This document shows positions 26,845 to 36,573 of a DNA stretch of 46,596 bases, one piece after another (within the stretch, counting starts at the first letter, position 1; every line of letters begins with the position of its first letter). The stretch spans positions 1 through 46,596 of the forward strand of contig JALLOF010000012.1 in assembly GCA_027717595.1 (NCBI GenBank), given 5' to 3'. The DNA comes from Nitrospinae bacterium AH_259_B05_G02_I21 (GTDB lineage: Bacteria > JADFOP01). A program made the translations under genes and the position numbers. Under the pieces are notes generated by a model. The model saw only the letters and a list, made by a program, of their open reading frames with translations. It was not told the DNA's origin and did no database searches.

Positions 26845-27960
26845 ATGGCTCACACACCCCACCAGCCGATCCTCTCGGCCGAAGACATCCTCGCGACGAT
26901 GCCTGACGGGATGGCCCTCGTGGATGCGAAGCTCACCGTCGTGGAGGTGAATCCCGCGATGGAGGCTCTGGTGGGCCGCTCCAGCTCCCGCCTGGTGGGC
27001 CATCCCCTCAAAGATCTCTTCCCGCAGGACGAGCGCCTCCCGGCCCTGGTGGAGCGGTGCCTGGCGACGGGCCGGGTGGCCAACGATTTCGAGCGCCCGT
27101 TGGCCCGGCCCGACCAATCTCCCGCAGCCGTGTGGGTTACGGCCACTCCAGTCCTCGACACGGCCGGCTCGCCGATTGGGGTGCTCCTAGTGGTACGGGA
27201 CTTCGGCAGCCTCCACACCTTCCAAGAGCAAATACGCCGTGCCGATCGTCTCTCCTCCTTGGGGGTCCTTGCGGCCGGCTTGGCCCACGAGATTCGCAAC
27301 CCCCTGGGGGGCATCAAAGGGGCCGCCCAGCTGTTGGCCCAGGAGAAGCCAGCCACCAGAGAGCACACGGAGGTCGTTGTGCGGGAGGCCGAGCGGATCG
27401 ACGCCCTCTTGAGTCAGCTTTTGACCCTGGCCCGGCCGACGACGCTATCGTTGGAGCGTGTCAACATCCACCAGCTCCTTGACGACGTGCTGACCCTGCA
27501 GCGCGAGAGCGCCGCCGGGAGTGAGGTCAGCTTCGAGCAGCGCTACGACCCGAGCCTCCCCCTGCTGAAGGCCGACCCCGCCCAGCTCACCCAGGTCGTC
27601 CTCAACCTGGTGAAGAACGCCCTGGAGGTCTCGCCCCCGGGCGGGACGGTCACGATTACAACTCGCATGGCCACGGAGTTCGGCTTGCCGGCCTCGGGCC
27701 CCGGCGGAAGGGTCATCCCGGTGGTGTGCTTCGAGGTTGCCGACATGGGGCCGGGCATCCCGCCGTCCGTCCAGGCTCGCCTCTTTACGCCCTTCTTTAC
27801 GAGCAAGCCCGACGGGTCGGGCCTCGGCCTCAGTGTGGCCAACGGCATCGTCGAGCGCCACGGGGGTCGGCTGGAGCTAGCCAACGCGCCGGAGGGCGGC
27901 GCCGTGGCCCGCTGCTACCTGCCCGTGGAGCCGCCGCCGCAGATGAGGGAGACGCCGTGA
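26845..27960 (+). CDS. NtrB-like PAS histidine kinase
   Basis: A 371-residue soluble sensor kinase. A PAS domain (MPDGMALVDAKLTVVEVNPA, about 18-125) is followed by HisKA with the phosphorylated His148 in GLAHEIRNPLGG, and an HATPase domain with N-box VVLNLVKNALE, G1 DMGPGIP, F-box FTPFFTSK and G2 GSGLGLSVANGI. The cytoplasmic layout and H-box are those of NtrB/GlnL. It overlaps the next gene by the GTGA tetranucleotide, so kinase and regulator are translationally coupled. A nitrogen-control role is likely but not proven because no glnA or glnK is adjacent. Confidence 0.88.
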   Translation: MAHTPHQPILSAEDILATMPDGMALVDAKLTVVEVNPAMEALVGRSSSRLVGHPLKDLFPQDERLPALVERCLATGRVANDFERPLARPDQSPAAVWVTATPVLDTAGSPIGVLLVVRDFGSLHTFQEQIRRADRLSSLGVLAAGLAHEIRNPLGGIKGAAQLLAQEKPATREHTEVVVREAERIDALLSQLLTLARPTTLSLERVNIHQLLDDVLTLQRESAAGSEVSFEQRYDPSLPLLKADPAQLTQVVLNLVKNALEVSPPGGTVTITTRMATEFGLPASGPGGRVIPVVCFEVADMGPGIPPSVQARLFTPFFTSKPDGSGLGLSVANGIVERHGGRLELANAPEGGAVARCYLPVEPPPQMRETP

Positions 27961-29411
27961 CGGGCCCAGCCGACCGCCGCGTCCTCGTCGTTGATGATGA
28001 GGAGTCCATCCGCTGGGTGCTCAAGAGGGGCCTGGAGCACGAGGGCTATGCTGTGGCCACGGCGGCCGACGGCGATGAGGCCCTCAAGCTCTTTAAAGCC
28101 GAACCCTTCCCCGTTGTCTTCCTCGACATCCGCATGCCGGGCCCAAGCGGCTTCGAAGTCATGGACGCCATGAAGGCCTCCAGCCCCGACGTCTTCGTCG
28201 TCATCATCACCGCCCAGGCAACCATGGAGAACGCCATCGCCGCAATGAAGCACGGGGCCTACGACTACATGACCAAGCCCTTCAATATCGAGGAGGTGAA
28301 CTGCCTGATGGACCGTATCGGGCGGGTTCGGGACCTCAAAGGGCGTGTGAGCGAGATGGCCGAAAAACTCAGGGAGCACTACGACGGGGCGATGGTGGGA
28401 CGCTCGGCGGCCATGCAGGAGGTCTACAAGATGATCGGGCGCGTGGCCAGCAAGGATGTCACCGTCATCATCGAGGGCGAGAGCGGGACGGGCAAGGAGC
28501 TGGTGGCCCGGTCCATCCATTACCACTCCCCGCGGGGCAGCGGGCCGTTCATCGTGATCAACTGCGCCGCCGTCCCCCGGGAGCTCATGGAAAGCGAGCT
28601 CTTCGGCCACGAAAAAGGCGCCTTCACCGGCGCCGTAGCGACCCGGCGGGGGAAGTTCGAGATGGCCGACTCCGGTACGGTCTTTCTCGACGAGATAGGG
28701 GAGCTCGACGCGGCCCTGCAGAGCAAGTTGCTGCGTGTCCTGCAGTTCCAGGAGGTCGAGCGGGTCGGCGGCAGCCAGCTCATCGGTGTGGACGTGCGGG
28801 TCATCGCCGCGACCAACGTCCGGCTGGACGACTCCGTGCGCGATGGCCGCTTCCGCGAAGACCTCTTCTACCGACTCAACGTCGTCTCCATACGCCTGCC
28901 CCCTCTCAGGGAGCGGCGCGAGGACATCCCCCTGCTCATCGACCATTTCGCCGAGCAATACGCCCGGGATCTCGATGTCGGACGGAAGGTGTTGAGCCAG
29001 GAAGCTCGGGAAGTCCTCGAGGCCTACCAATGGCCTGGGAACGTCAGGGAGCTGGAGAATGTCCTGAAGTGGGCCCTGGTCCTCTCCCCAGGCGATACCA
29101 TCCTGGCCGAACATTTACCCCCTGCGATCCTTGAGACCTTGGGACGGCCCGCCCCGGTCACGGCCGCCTTCGAAACCCTTCTGGGCGAGCGCATCCAGGA
29201 GGTCGTCCACAAGGTCGGCAGCGTGGAGAAGAGCAACCTTCACGAGCTGGTCATCAAGCTCGTCGAGCGGCCCCTCATAAAGTGCGTCATGCGCCAGACG
29301 GGCGGCAACCAGGTCCGCGCAGCCAAGCTTCTCGGCATCAACCGCAACACGCTGCGCCGAAAGCTCCAGGAGCTCGGCCTGGAAAGCGAGAAGAAAGAGG
29401 CCAGGCGATGA
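27957..29411 (+). CDS. NtrC-family sigma-54 dependent response regulator
   Basis: A 484-residue activator: receiver domain (RVLVVDDEESIRWVLKRGL, phospho-acceptor Asp in VVFLDIRMPG), an AAA+ domain with Walker A GESGTGKE, the sigma-54 contact loop GAFTGA (ELFGHEKGAFTGA), Walker B TVFLDEIGEL, the R-finger region (FREDLFYRLNVVSIRLPPLRER), and a Fis-type HTH (GGNQVRAAKLLGINRNTLRRKL). GTG 27957 is chosen because it overlaps the kinase stop and begins just before the receiver domain. The open frame extends upstream within the kinase gene and is not coding there. Confidence 0.93.
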   Translation: MTGPADRRVLVVDDEESIRWVLKRGLEHEGYAVATAADGDEALKLFKAEPFPVVFLDIRMPGPSGFEVMDAMKASSPDVFVVIITAQATMENAIAAMKHGAYDYMTKPFNIEEVNCLMDRIGRVRDLKGRVSEMAEKLREHYDGAMVGRSAAMQEVYKMIGRVASKDVTVIIEGESGTGKELVARSIHYHSPRGSGPFIVINCAAVPRELMESELFGHEKGAFTGAVATRRGKFEMADSGTVFLDEIGELDAALQSKLLRVLQFQEVERVGGSQLIGVDVRVIAATNVRLDDSVRDGRFREDLFYRLNVVSIRLPPLRERREDIPLLIDHFAEQYARDLDVGRKVLSQEAREVLEAYQWPGNVRELENVLKWALVLSPGDTILAEHLPPAILETLGRPAPVTAAFETLLGERIQEVVHKVGSVEKSNLHELVIKLVERPLIKCVMRQTGGNQVRAAKLLGINRNTLRRKLQELGLESEKKEARR

Positions 29412-29498
29412 GCGGTGTGGGTCGGCACAGCGAGGGTCGACCTTGCTTGAGAAACACTGATGTGAGACTATCAGCCCCGTCAGGTAGGAGCGTGTGAG

Positions 29499-30920
29499 AT
29501 GCCTCGAACCGCTGTTGTGATTCTCGCCGCGGGAAAAGGGACCCGGATGCGCTCGGAGCGCCCAAAGGTCCTCCACCCGCTTTGTGGCCGACCCATGTTG
29601 GCATACGTCCTCGAGACCGCAGCGGCTCTGGAGCCGGCCGAGACGGTGGTGGTCGTAGGCCCTGAGGCGGACGAGACGGCCGCCCTCTGCGAGGGCTGGC
29701 CCGGGGCGAGCACCGTCGTCCAGGACCACCAGCTCGGGACGGGCCACGCCACCCTCCAGGTGCGCCAGCGCCTGGAGCGCTTCGGAGGTGATCTGGTCAT
29801 TCTCTCCGGCGACGCGCCGCTGCTTCGGGCCGAGACCGCCCGCTCACTCCTGGCCGCCCACCGCCAGGAGGGAGCGGCTCTCACCTGCCTGACCATGACG
29901 CCACCCGATCCCACCGGCTATGGTCGCATCGTACGCGACGGCGATGGTGCGATGGTCGGAATCGTAGAGGAGCGCGACGCAAAAGAGCCCGAGCGGGCGA
30001 TCGGTGAAGTCAACGGCGGCATCTACTGCGCTGATCCCAAGGTCCTCTTCCCGGCGCTCGAGGAGCTTCGGCCCGACAACGTCCAGGGCGAGTACTATCT
30101 GACCGACCTCGCAGGCGCGGTGGCGGCCAAGGGCTTGACGGTCGTCGGCCACCGGGCCGCCGAGTGGCGCGAGGCCCTGGGAGTCAACAGCCGCGCCGAC
30201 CTCGCCCGGGTGGCCCGCCTCATGCGCGAGCGGATAAACGCCCGTCACATGGAAGCCGGGGTGACTTTCATCGATCCGGAAGCGGTCTACGTCGACGACA
30301 CGGTCGTGATCGGCCAGGACACGGTGATTCACCCCCAGGTTCACCTGTGGGGGGAGACGACCGTCGGGCGAGCCTGCGAGCTTTGGCCGGGAGCACACAT
30401 CATCGACAGCCGGCTCGGCGATGAAGTTCTCGTCAAGGATAGCTCCCTTATCACCGACAGCGAGGTTGGCTCACGCGTCCAGATCGGCCCGTGCGCGCAT
30501 CTGAGGCCCGAGGTCATCTTGCGCGACGGCGTGAAGATCGGCAACTTCGTGGAGCTGAAGAAGAGTGAGATGGGCCCCGGCAGCAAAGCCAACCACCTTG
30601 CCTATATCGGTGATACGACCGTTGGAGAGCGGGCCAACATCGGGGCTGGGACCATCACCTGCAACTACGACGGCATCCAGAAGCACCGAACCATCATCGA
30701 GGACGAGGTTTTCATCGGCTCCGATACGCAGCTCGTGGCCCCCGTCCGCGTCGGCCGGGGGGCCATTGTGGCCGCCGGCACCACCATTACCGAAGACGTC
30801 CCGCCCTACGCCCTGGCGCTGTCCCGCGCCCCCCAGGTCAATAAGGAGGAGTGGGCCCACAATCACTGGGCCAAGCGGGACGAGTTGAAGGCCACCGAGT
30901 CGGACGACGAGGAAGACTGA
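29499..30920 (+). CDS. glmU: Bifunctional UDP-GlcNAc pyrophosphorylase / glucosamine-1-phosphate acetyltransferase
   Basis: A 473-residue cytoplasmic enzyme that makes UDP-N-acetylglucosamine. The N-terminal uridyltransferase has [20 protein letters not shown] and GDAPLL, and the left-handed beta-helix C-terminal acetyltransferase has hexapeptide repeats with [30 protein letters not shown] and [20 protein letters not shown] at 29486-29490 supports ATG 29499. glmS follows after 4 nt, so consecutive steps of amino-sugar synthesis are in one operon. Confidence 0.97.
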   Translation: MPRTAVVILAAGKGTRMRSERPKVLHPLCGRPMLAYVLETAAALEPAETVVVVGPEADETAALCEGWPGASTVVQDHQLGTGHATLQVRQRLERFGGDLVILSGDAPLLRAETARSLLAAHRQEGAALTCLTMTPPDPTGYGRIVRDGDGAMVGIVEERDAKEPERAIGEVNGGIYCADPKVLFPALEELRPDNVQGEYYLTDLAGAVAAKGLTVVGHRAAEWREALGVNSRADLARVARLMRERINARHMEAGVTFIDPEAVYVDDTVVIGQDTVIHPQVHLWGETTVGRACELWPGAHIIDSRLGDEVLVKDSSLITDSEVGSRVQIGPCAHLRPEVILRDGVKIGNFVELKKSEMGPGSKANHLAYIGDTTVGERANIGAGTITCNYDGIQKHRTIIEDEVFIGSDTQLVAPVRVGRGAIVAAGTTITEDVPPYALALSRAPQVNKEEWAHNHWAKRDELKATESDDEED

Positions 30921-30924
30921 GCCC

Positions 30925-32748
30925 GTGTGCGGGATTATCGGTTATGTCGGCCACCAACAGGTGGTCCCGGTGTTGCTGGAGGGCCTGAAGCGCCTCGAAT
31001 ACCGGGGCTACGACTCGGCGGGCATCGCGATGCTCTCCAACGGCGCCTTGGCCGTGCGGCGCTGCAAAGGCAAGATCCGCCAGCTAGAAGAGCTCCTCAA
31101 GGGCGAGACCATCTCCGGGACGGTCGGCATCGGCCACACCCGCTGGGCCACGCACGGGCGGCCGTCTGAGGAAAACGCCCATCCCCACCGCTCCGGCGGC
31201 ATCGTCGTCGTCCACAACGGCATCATTGAGAACTACCTCACCTTGAAGCACGCCCTCGAGGCCGAGGGGCGCGTCTTCGCCTCCGAGACCGACACCGAGG
31301 TCATCGTCCACCTCATTGATCGGGCCTTTGCCGGAAACCTCGAGGCGGCCGTCCGCCAGGCGCTGAAAGAGGTCCAGGGGGCATACTCCATCGCGGCCAT
31401 CGCCGAGAGCGACCCGGACAAGGTCGTGGTCGCCCGCATGGCGAGCCCCCTGGTGGTGGGCCTCGGCCAGGGCGAGTACCTCGTGGCCAGCGACATCCCC
31501 GCCATCCTCCACCATACCCGCGACGTGCTCTTTTTGGACGACGGCGAGGTGGCCACAGCCACCCCCGAGGGGGTGACCATCACCACCCTGGATGGGACCC
31601 CCGTCACCAAAGAGGTGAAGCAGGTGCTCTGGAATCCCGTGATGGCCGAGAAGGGCGGCTACAAGCACTTCATGCTCAAGGAGATATTCGAGCAGCCCCG
31701 TGCCATCTGGGACACCATCCGGGGCCGGCTCTCCCAGGAGACCGGCTCGGTGGTGCTCCACGAGATGAATCTTTCTGGCGAGGATGTGTCCCGCCTGCAG
31801 AAGATCGCCCTCGTGGCCTGCGGGACGAGCTACCACTCTGCGCTCGTGGGCAAGTATCTCCTAGAGCAGGTCTGCGGCCTTCCTGTGGAGGCGGACATTG
31901 CGAGCGAGTTTCGCTACCGCGACCCCCTCGTTGATGACACGACGCTTGGTGTTTTCATCTCGCAGTCGGGAGAGACGGCCGATACGCTTGCCGCGGTGCG
32001 AGAGGCCAAGCGCAAGGGCACGCACGTGCTGTCGATATGCAACGTCGTCGACAGCTCCATCTCCCGCGAGAGCGATGGCGTGCTCTACACCCACGCCGGG
32101 CCGGAGATCGGCGTGGCCTCGTCCAAGGCCTTCACCGCCCAATTGGCCGCCCTCTACATTCTGAGCATCTATTTGGGGCGGGCCCGCGGAAGGCTGAGCG
32201 AGGAGGCAGGGTCCGAGATGATCCAGGCGCTGGTGGAGGTGCCCAAGCACGTCGAGGATATTCTGGAGCAGGACGCGCTCTATGAGGAGCTCGCCCGCCA
32301 CTTCGCCGACCGGAGCGACTTCCTCTATCTGGGCCGGGGGATCAACTACCCCATCGCTCTCGAAGGGGCGCTGAAGCTAAAGGAGATCTCCTACATCCAC
32401 GCCGAGGGCTATCCGGCCGGCGAGATGAAGCACGGCCCCATTGCCTTGATTGATGAGTCGATGCCGGTGGTAGCGCTCGCCCCTCGGGATGCGGTCTATG
32501 AGAAGATGCTCGGCAACATCGAAGAGGTCAAGACCCGAGACGGCATCGTCATCGCCTTCACCGACGAGGGCAACGAGGAGCTGGAGGGCAAGGTCAATCA
32601 CCTCTTTACCGTCCCCCAGACCACGCCGCTGCTGATGCCCATCCTGCTGAGCATCCCCATGCAACTTATCGCCTACCACATTGCGGTCCGGCGCGGCTGC
32701 GACGTGGACCAGCCGCGCAACCTCGCCAAGAGCGTCACGGTGGAGTAG
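30925..32748 (+). CDS. glmS: Glutamine-fructose-6-phosphate aminotransferase (isomerizing)
   Basis: A 607-residue enzyme that makes glucosamine-6-phosphate from fructose-6-phosphate and glutamine. After the GTG start the sequence is C-G-I-I-G-Y-V-G, with Cys2 (Cys1 after Met removal) as the N-terminal nucleophile of the glutaminase domain ([21 protein letters not shown]). Two SIS domains follow ([49 protein letters not shown]-like region) and end [10 protein letters not shown]. Full length. It ends in TAG, evidence that amber is a normal stop here. No glmS ribozyme is expected in the 4-nt gap. Confidence 0.97.
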   Translation: MCGIIGYVGHQQVVPVLLEGLKRLEYRGYDSAGIAMLSNGALAVRRCKGKIRQLEELLKGETISGTVGIGHTRWATHGRPSEENAHPHRSGGIVVVHNGIIENYLTLKHALEAEGRVFASETDTEVIVHLIDRAFAGNLEAAVRQALKEVQGAYSIAAIAESDPDKVVVARMASPLVVGLGQGEYLVASDIPAILHHTRDVLFLDDGEVATATPEGVTITTLDGTPVTKEVKQVLWNPVMAEKGGYKHFMLKEIFEQPRAIWDTIRGRLSQETGSVVLHEMNLSGEDVSRLQKIALVACGTSYHSALVGKYLLEQVCGLPVEADIASEFRYRDPLVDDTTLGVFISQSGETADTLAAVREAKRKGTHVLSICNVVDSSISRESDGVLYTHAGPEIGVASSKAFTAQLAALYILSIYLGRARGRLSEEAGSEMIQALVEVPKHVEDILEQDALYEELARHFADRSDFLYLGRGINYPIALEGALKLKEISYIHAEGYPAGEMKHGPIALIDESMPVVALAPRDAVYEKMLGNIEEVKTRDGIVIAFTDEGNEELEGKVNHLFTVPQTTPLLMPILLSIPMQLIAYHIAVRRGCDVDQPRNLAKSVTVE

Positions 32749-32834
32749 AACGGACAGCCTCGAAGCTACCTCCTAGCCCGCCGCAATCGCCTAAAGACAA
32801 CCCTCCTTTTCAGGCAAAGTCCCCCGCGACGAGA

Positions 32835-32951
32835 TTGGACACTTTTAGACACTTTTCGCATTTTTCCGGAAGTGTCCAACATTACGTTACGAGTTGATAT
32901 TGCAGGGATTACCGGAAAACCTGGCCTTGGACGGAAGTGTAAAGTGTCCAA
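32835..32951 (+). repeat. TTGGACACTT inverted and direct repeats
   Basis: TTGGACACTT (32835-32844) and its exact inverse AAGTGTCCAA (32870-32879) form a 10-bp inverted repeat. AAGTGTCCAA recurs at 32942-32951, and GGTGTCCAAC follows near 33045-33054. These could be recombinase or regulator binding sites; no integrase gene is present. Confidence 0.55.
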
Positions 32952-33253
32952 TTGTGTCAAGAGAACCATATTCGCTGTAACATATTGAGTTTACTGTATT
33001 TATTGGAAATCACGCCGGCCCGGAAAGGGGGTGGGTGTCAAGGAGGTGTCCAACTCTCGTAAGTGATAGAAACTTCAGGGCTTATAGGCTTGAGTGGGAA
33101 CAGCACCTCTTAGTTCCAAAATCTGCAGGGACGGGGCTCGTCCCTGTCCGGCGCGGACAGCCGAAGAGGCGGTCACGACGGATGAACGGCCTGAGCATCG
33201 GTCCGCCTCAGGCGGATTTCACCGTAATATGATACTCGGCTGGGCTGGTGCCT

Positions 33254-33300
33254 AGTTACGATTACCTCGTTAAATATCAACCTGGGATTAAATTATCACC
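33254..33300 (-). repeat. Interspersed hairpin repeat, degenerate copy
   Basis: AGTTACGATTACC is followed by TAAATATCAACCTGGGATTA and AATTATC. It shares the GTTACGATTA end and the CCTGGGA core with the family but lacks the GCCCCT stem. Confidence 0.4.
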
Positions 33301-33446
33301 CATTGGAGGTGAGGCCAGTTTTCTTGCTGGATAGACTTTATTCTTGGAAGGTCCATCGATGACTATAATCATGGATGTAGAAAGCTTACAGCCGCGACCT
33401 CCTTGTGGGCGCAATGCCCTTCTGCATGGAAAGATGGCTCGATTTA

Positions 33447-33767
33447 CTATCCAAATGCGGTCTTCACCATGGGCAGGAGCTCGTTTCGCTCATGAAGCTC
33501 GTGGACTATATCACACCCACCGATGAATTTCCCTCCGATGAAGACCTGAGGAATGGTGGGCCATTCGGTGAAGACCTTGATCCCTTCCCAAACGGCGGGG
33601 TCATCCAAAACATTGACGGTGGCGAACGGATGTTCCAGAGACTGAAACAACTGTACAGTGGAGGCTGAAAAGCCACACTGGGGAAACTCTTTGGTCCCCT
33701 TCATGTAGATGATGACTTCGTTCGACTCCGTCTCATCCCTAAAATGAGCCATAAGGTCGTCAGTCAT
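33447..33767 (-). CDS. grxD: Monothiol glutaredoxin (CGFS type, Grx4 family)
   Basis: A 106-residue CGFS glutaredoxin that carries a 2Fe-2S cluster with glutathione and cooperates with BolA proteins in iron-sulfur trafficking. Visible: VIIYMKGTKEFPQCGFSAST with the CGFS site, WPTIPQVFIGGKFIGGCDI, and the Thr-Val-Pro-like cis-Pro in TIPQ. GGAGGA 9 nt upstream selects ATG 33767; the frame further up adds 11 charged residues. The BolA gene lies 59 bp upstream on the same strand, a classic partnership. Confidence 0.93.
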   Translation of the reverse strand: MTDDLMAHFRDETESNEVIIYMKGTKEFPQCGFSASTVQLFQSLEHPFATVNVLDDPAVWEGIKVFTEWPTIPQVFIGGKFIGGCDIVHELHERNELLPMVKTAFG

Positions 33768-33826
33768 TGACCGTTCCTCCTTTTCCCGAGTAACTTTCAT
33801 CTTGCCTTAACTGGTGAACATCCCTT

Positions 33827-34078
33827 CTACTGGCGGCGGTCCCACTCTTGCGGTGTGTATGTTTTCAGGGCTAGGGCGTGAATGCGGTCGGCTTCCAGGG
33901 CTTCACTAAGGGCTCCATACACCAATTGGTGTTGCTCCACTAGCCCTTTGCCCTCAAATATGGAGGAAACCACCACCGCTTGAAAATGGTCTCCCCCGCC
34001 GGTTAAGTCTTCCACAATTACTGTAGCATCGGGTAAAGCAGATTCAAGCGTTGTCTTGATTTCGGTTGCCACCGACAT
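33827..34078 (-). CDS. BolA family protein
   Basis: An 83-residue BolA-fold protein: [53 protein letters not shown], and the C-terminal [14 protein letters not shown]. It partners the neighbouring CGFS glutaredoxin as an Fe-S adaptor. The extended first loop and the family His (GGGDHF) are present. It is transcribed with grxD. Confidence 0.93.
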   Translation of the reverse strand: MSVATEIKTTLESALPDATVIVEDLTGGGDHFQAVVVSSIFEGKGLVEQHQLVYGALSEALEADRIHALALKTYTPQEWDRRQ

Positions 34079-34145
34079 TTTTACCCTCTTAACGTTGTGG
34101 ACTACCCAAAAAGATGGTCGAGAGCCTCCGGAAGGTCAAGGTCTC

Positions 34146-34562
34146 TTAAATAAATCTATCGCGTTCTTCAGGAGATGGTAGGCGGCAGGTATTGGACCGA
34201 CCGAACAACCGATAACGATTTCTTGCAATCAGATCATAAGCAGCATCGCTGAGAATGCGAGGTATCATGATAAATATATAGGCTATTGGCCGTAATCCGT
34301 TTAAATGCCGCACTATACGGAATATAGCCTCCGATTTTGTCCAAATCTTCCCATTGTCGATTAGAATTAAAGAATATGGGTCTTCTTCTGGCATGCCAAT
34401 CTCTTGCATGATCTTTTGACCAGTCTCTGATTGAAGAGCACCTATCTTAAATTCCCTGCCGAGATCACGACGTATCACAACATCAACAAACCGATTGCAA
34501 AGGTTGCATAGCCCATCAAAAAGTATGATTCGGTGAGATACTTTCGAATCATCAAACTGCAT
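34146..34562 (-). CDS. DCC-family thiol-disulfide oxidoreductase (DUF393)
   Basis: A 138-residue protein with the family signature LFDGLCNLCNRFVDVVIRRD, a D-x3-C-x2-C thioredoxin-like motif near residues 16-23. Downstream ALQSETGQKIMQEIGM and YDLIARNRYRLFG are typical of the family. The exact role is unknown; related proteins are predicted oxidoreductases. The gene is AT-richer than core genes. It lies 67 bp upstream of bolA and may share its transcript. Confidence 0.9.
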   Translation of the reverse strand: MQFDDSKVSHRIILFDGLCNLCNRFVDVVIRRDLGREFKIGALQSETGQKIMQEIGMPEEDPYSLILIDNGKIWTKSEAIFRIVRHLNGLRPIAYIFIMIPRILSDAAYDLIARNRYRLFGRSNTCRLPSPEERDRFI

Positions 34563-34630
34563 GCGCCAAGCCGTCCAATTGCTGTGCGAGGAAACTACAT
34601 TCTCAAAGTGAACGTATAGATAATATAGTG

Positions 34631-34750
34631 GTTACGATTATCCCAGGAAATCGTTACTTTCGCTTAGAGGAGGAAAGTTAATATTACTGGGGTAATTTGC
34701 CCCTAGGGGGTCAAGGGCTATCAGGGGCAATTTCATCGTGTTATGTGCCC
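34631..34750 (-). repeat. Interspersed hairpin repeat, full-length copy in inverse orientation
   Basis: Read on the minus strand this is the clearest full copy: GGGCACATAACACGATGAAA, a GCCCCT...AGGGGC stem, AAATTACCCCAGTAATATTA, CTCTAAGCGAAAGTAACGAT and TTCCTGGGATAATCGTAAC. It lies in the 496-bp gap 34563-35058; the rest of that gap shows no gene. Confidence 0.85.
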
Positions 34751-35058
34751 TCTGGCTGGCTGGACTGACCAAGCAGATCCATCTTCTCAGTACAACCAGA
34801 ATATTTGTTCTTGATCCTTGGATCGCCGCTGTGGTATAGACAGGTTCACCTCCCGCCGGCATGATTCAAATAGGCGGGCCTGCGAGCAAGTGTGGCATCG
34901 CAGAGGATCCACGGACGGCCTTCTCAAGCTGTTCATATTCTCAGGGGTAGCCCACGCCCTCTTTTCTCTCCGCTGTAGCTTCCATAAGCCCTCCGGAGCA
35001 ATAGAGACCCTACCTCCTAAACTATCTCTATCGCTGTTCCATTGGAGCTAGGAGGGAA

Positions 35059-35331
35059 ATGGTTAGTCCAGACTTCATCAACGCCTCCTTTGAGGTCCTG
35101 GCAGGAGCTATGCTGTCTCTTAATTGCTGGCGCCTGTTCAAGGATAAGGTGGTGAAGGGCGTGAGTCCTATCTCCGTTATTTTCTTCGCTTGTTGGGGGA
35201 TTTGGAATTTGTATTACTACCCCCATCTGGGCCAGCCTCTAAGTTTTTGGGGCGGATTGCTTGTGGTTGGCGCCAACGGAGCTTGGATAGTTCAGATGGT
35301 TTACTATACATATCTATACCGAGCGGGGTAG
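35059..35331 (+). CDS. Small PQ-loop/SemiSWEET-like membrane protein
   Basis: A 90-residue membrane protein with about three hydrophobic helices (FINASFEVLAGAMLSLNCWR, SPISVIFFACWGIWNLYYY, FWGGLLVVGANGAWIVQMVY). The conserved-looking WGIWNLYYYPHLGQ segment and size resemble small phage and chromosomal membrane proteins with a SemiSWEET-like three-helix layout; I cannot give a substrate. AGGAGGG 35050-35056 supports ATG 35059. It is AT-rich, isolated, and convergent to the nuclease gene. Confidence 0.7.
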   Translation: MVSPDFINASFEVLAGAMLSLNCWRLFKDKVVKGVSPISVIFFACWGIWNLYYYPHLGQPLSFWGGLLVVGANGAWIVQMVYYTYLYRAG

Positions 35332-35373
35332 AGAGTGTTTCGAGAAGGATTAGATTTTAGTATTATATTTGAT

Positions 35374-36573
35374 CTATTCCTCTAAGTCCTTCCTTTTCGA
35401 CAATCTCACACTGGTCGTCTCGTATTCCTCCCCAAAGGCCTCGATTTGCTTCTCCAGCTTCCCTCCAAAAACTCCCTCTTCAAGCGCCTTGGGAAGAGAC
35501 CGAGTATTGAGAACGCTGACCTCCTCCCACTTGCCACCTTCTTTGAGGATGCGGTCTAGCTCTTCCCGGCTTGGATCGCCAGTTCCTGGGTAACGCACCC
35601 CCGAGGACTTGGTAATCTTGGCCTGGTGCATGGTCCCAAAGACGACCGATGCACCCTTATTTTCTCCATAGGCGGCAATCGCTTCCTTCACCTGCTGAAT
35701 TTGCTCCTCGCACTCCTTACCTGTCGCCTGCAGCTGGACCAAGCGGTCAACCAGGGTCACCCCATCCTCTGTAGCCACTTCTTCGGGCGGTAGGTCCTCG
35801 ATGCGGTGGAGATGGACCCAGAGGGGACAGATGGGCTTATACTCGCACCAGCCGCATAGGACGCTCTTTACCGGCTCAAACTCTGTTGCCGCTTCAATGG
35901 TTTGAATGGCCTCAATGGTCTCCTGGCGGAGCTCTTCAAGCTGCTCGGCCGTTCGGGTAGAGACAATCATCTTGCCGAACCGGAGGTAATGCCAGGCAAG
36001 GCGCACCTCTTTCACATCGGGCCACATCTCCTGGACCGCCAGTTGATAGAGGGCGAGCTGCTGGTCTTTATCAGCATCCGCCTGGGTGGGGAGCCTGGAA
36101 GAGGTCTTGTAGTCGTGAATCTCGTATACTCCAGCCCCCTTGTCCACTAACCGATCCATGTACCCCTGGAGCTTGTAACGACCGGATTCATCGAGGTCGA
36201 TCAAGATGCGCTCCTCGATCCCGACCGTCTTCCCGTCCGTGAAAGGATGGTGTTGGTCGTAATAATCACGCAGGCACTGTCGGCCCACCTCACGATAGTT
36301 CTCTGGGGTGAAGCCCTCTTTAACAACGATAATATCGGGTGAGCACTGCCGCTCCCACTCTTGTTCGTAGAATTCAAGCAGCTCCTCCAGGTTGTTCTCC
36401 TTACCATTGAGCAGGTCTTTGTAGAGCTTCTCCAGAACCTCGTGGACGAGCGAGCCGAGGAAGGTCTCCACCGTCTCGAAGTCTTCTACCTCAACTCGAT
36501 CAATGTACCGGAGCTTGTACTTGTAAGGGCAGCTTTCAAATGTTCCCAGGCGTGAGTGAGAATATAGCGTCAT
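35374..36573 (-). CDS. PD-(D/E)XK nuclease, RecB/Cas4-like, with probable Fe-S cluster
   Basis: A 399-residue nuclease. Motifs: SRLGTFESCPYKYKLRYID at the N-terminus, GSLVHEVLEKL (His44), GYMDRL (Asp140), EIHDYKTSS (Asp154, Lys156) and QQLALYQLAV (motif IV Gln). Cys15 together with Cys240, Cys243 and Cys249 (CGWCEYKPIC) forms the four-Cys 4Fe-4S arrangement of AddB/Cas4-type nucleases. A further 150 residues contain a coiled-coil-like region and a Lys-rich end. It overlaps an upstream 51-codon relic by ATGA and lies next to a GmrSD-like gene, which suggests a DNA-repair or antiviral role. Confidence 0.88.
   Translation of the reverse strand: MTLYSHSRLGTFESCPYKYKLRYIDRVEVEDFETVETFLGSLVHEVLEKLYKDLLNGKENNLEELLEFYEQEWERQCSPDIIVVKEGFTPENYREVGRQCLRDYYDQHHPFTDGKTVGIEERILIDLDESGRYKLQGYMDRLVDKGAGVYEIHDYKTSSRLPTQADADKDQQLALYQLAVQEMWPDVKEVRLAWHYLRFGKMIVSTRTAEQLEELRQETIEAIQTIEAATEFEPVKSVLCGWCEYKPICPLWVHLHRIEDLPPEEVATEDGVTLVDRLVQLQATGKECEEQIQQVKEAIAAYGENKGASVVFGTMHQAKITKSSGVRYPGTGDPSREELDRILKEGGKWEEVSVLNTRSLPKALEEGVFGGKLEKQIEAFGEEYETTSVRLSKRKDLEE

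Larger units (their letters stand above)
32749..33446. other. Gene-free 700-bp boundary region with small repeats
   Basis: No supportable gene. It begins the second AT-rich accessory stretch. It holds four GTGTCCAA motifs (32835-33053), perfect hairpins near 33126-33146 (CAGGGACG-GGGCT-CGTCCCTG), a CCGCCT/AGGCGG palindrome near 33204, and a degenerate hairpin-repeat copy at 33254-33300. It may be the scar of a past integration event. Confidence 0.5.
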
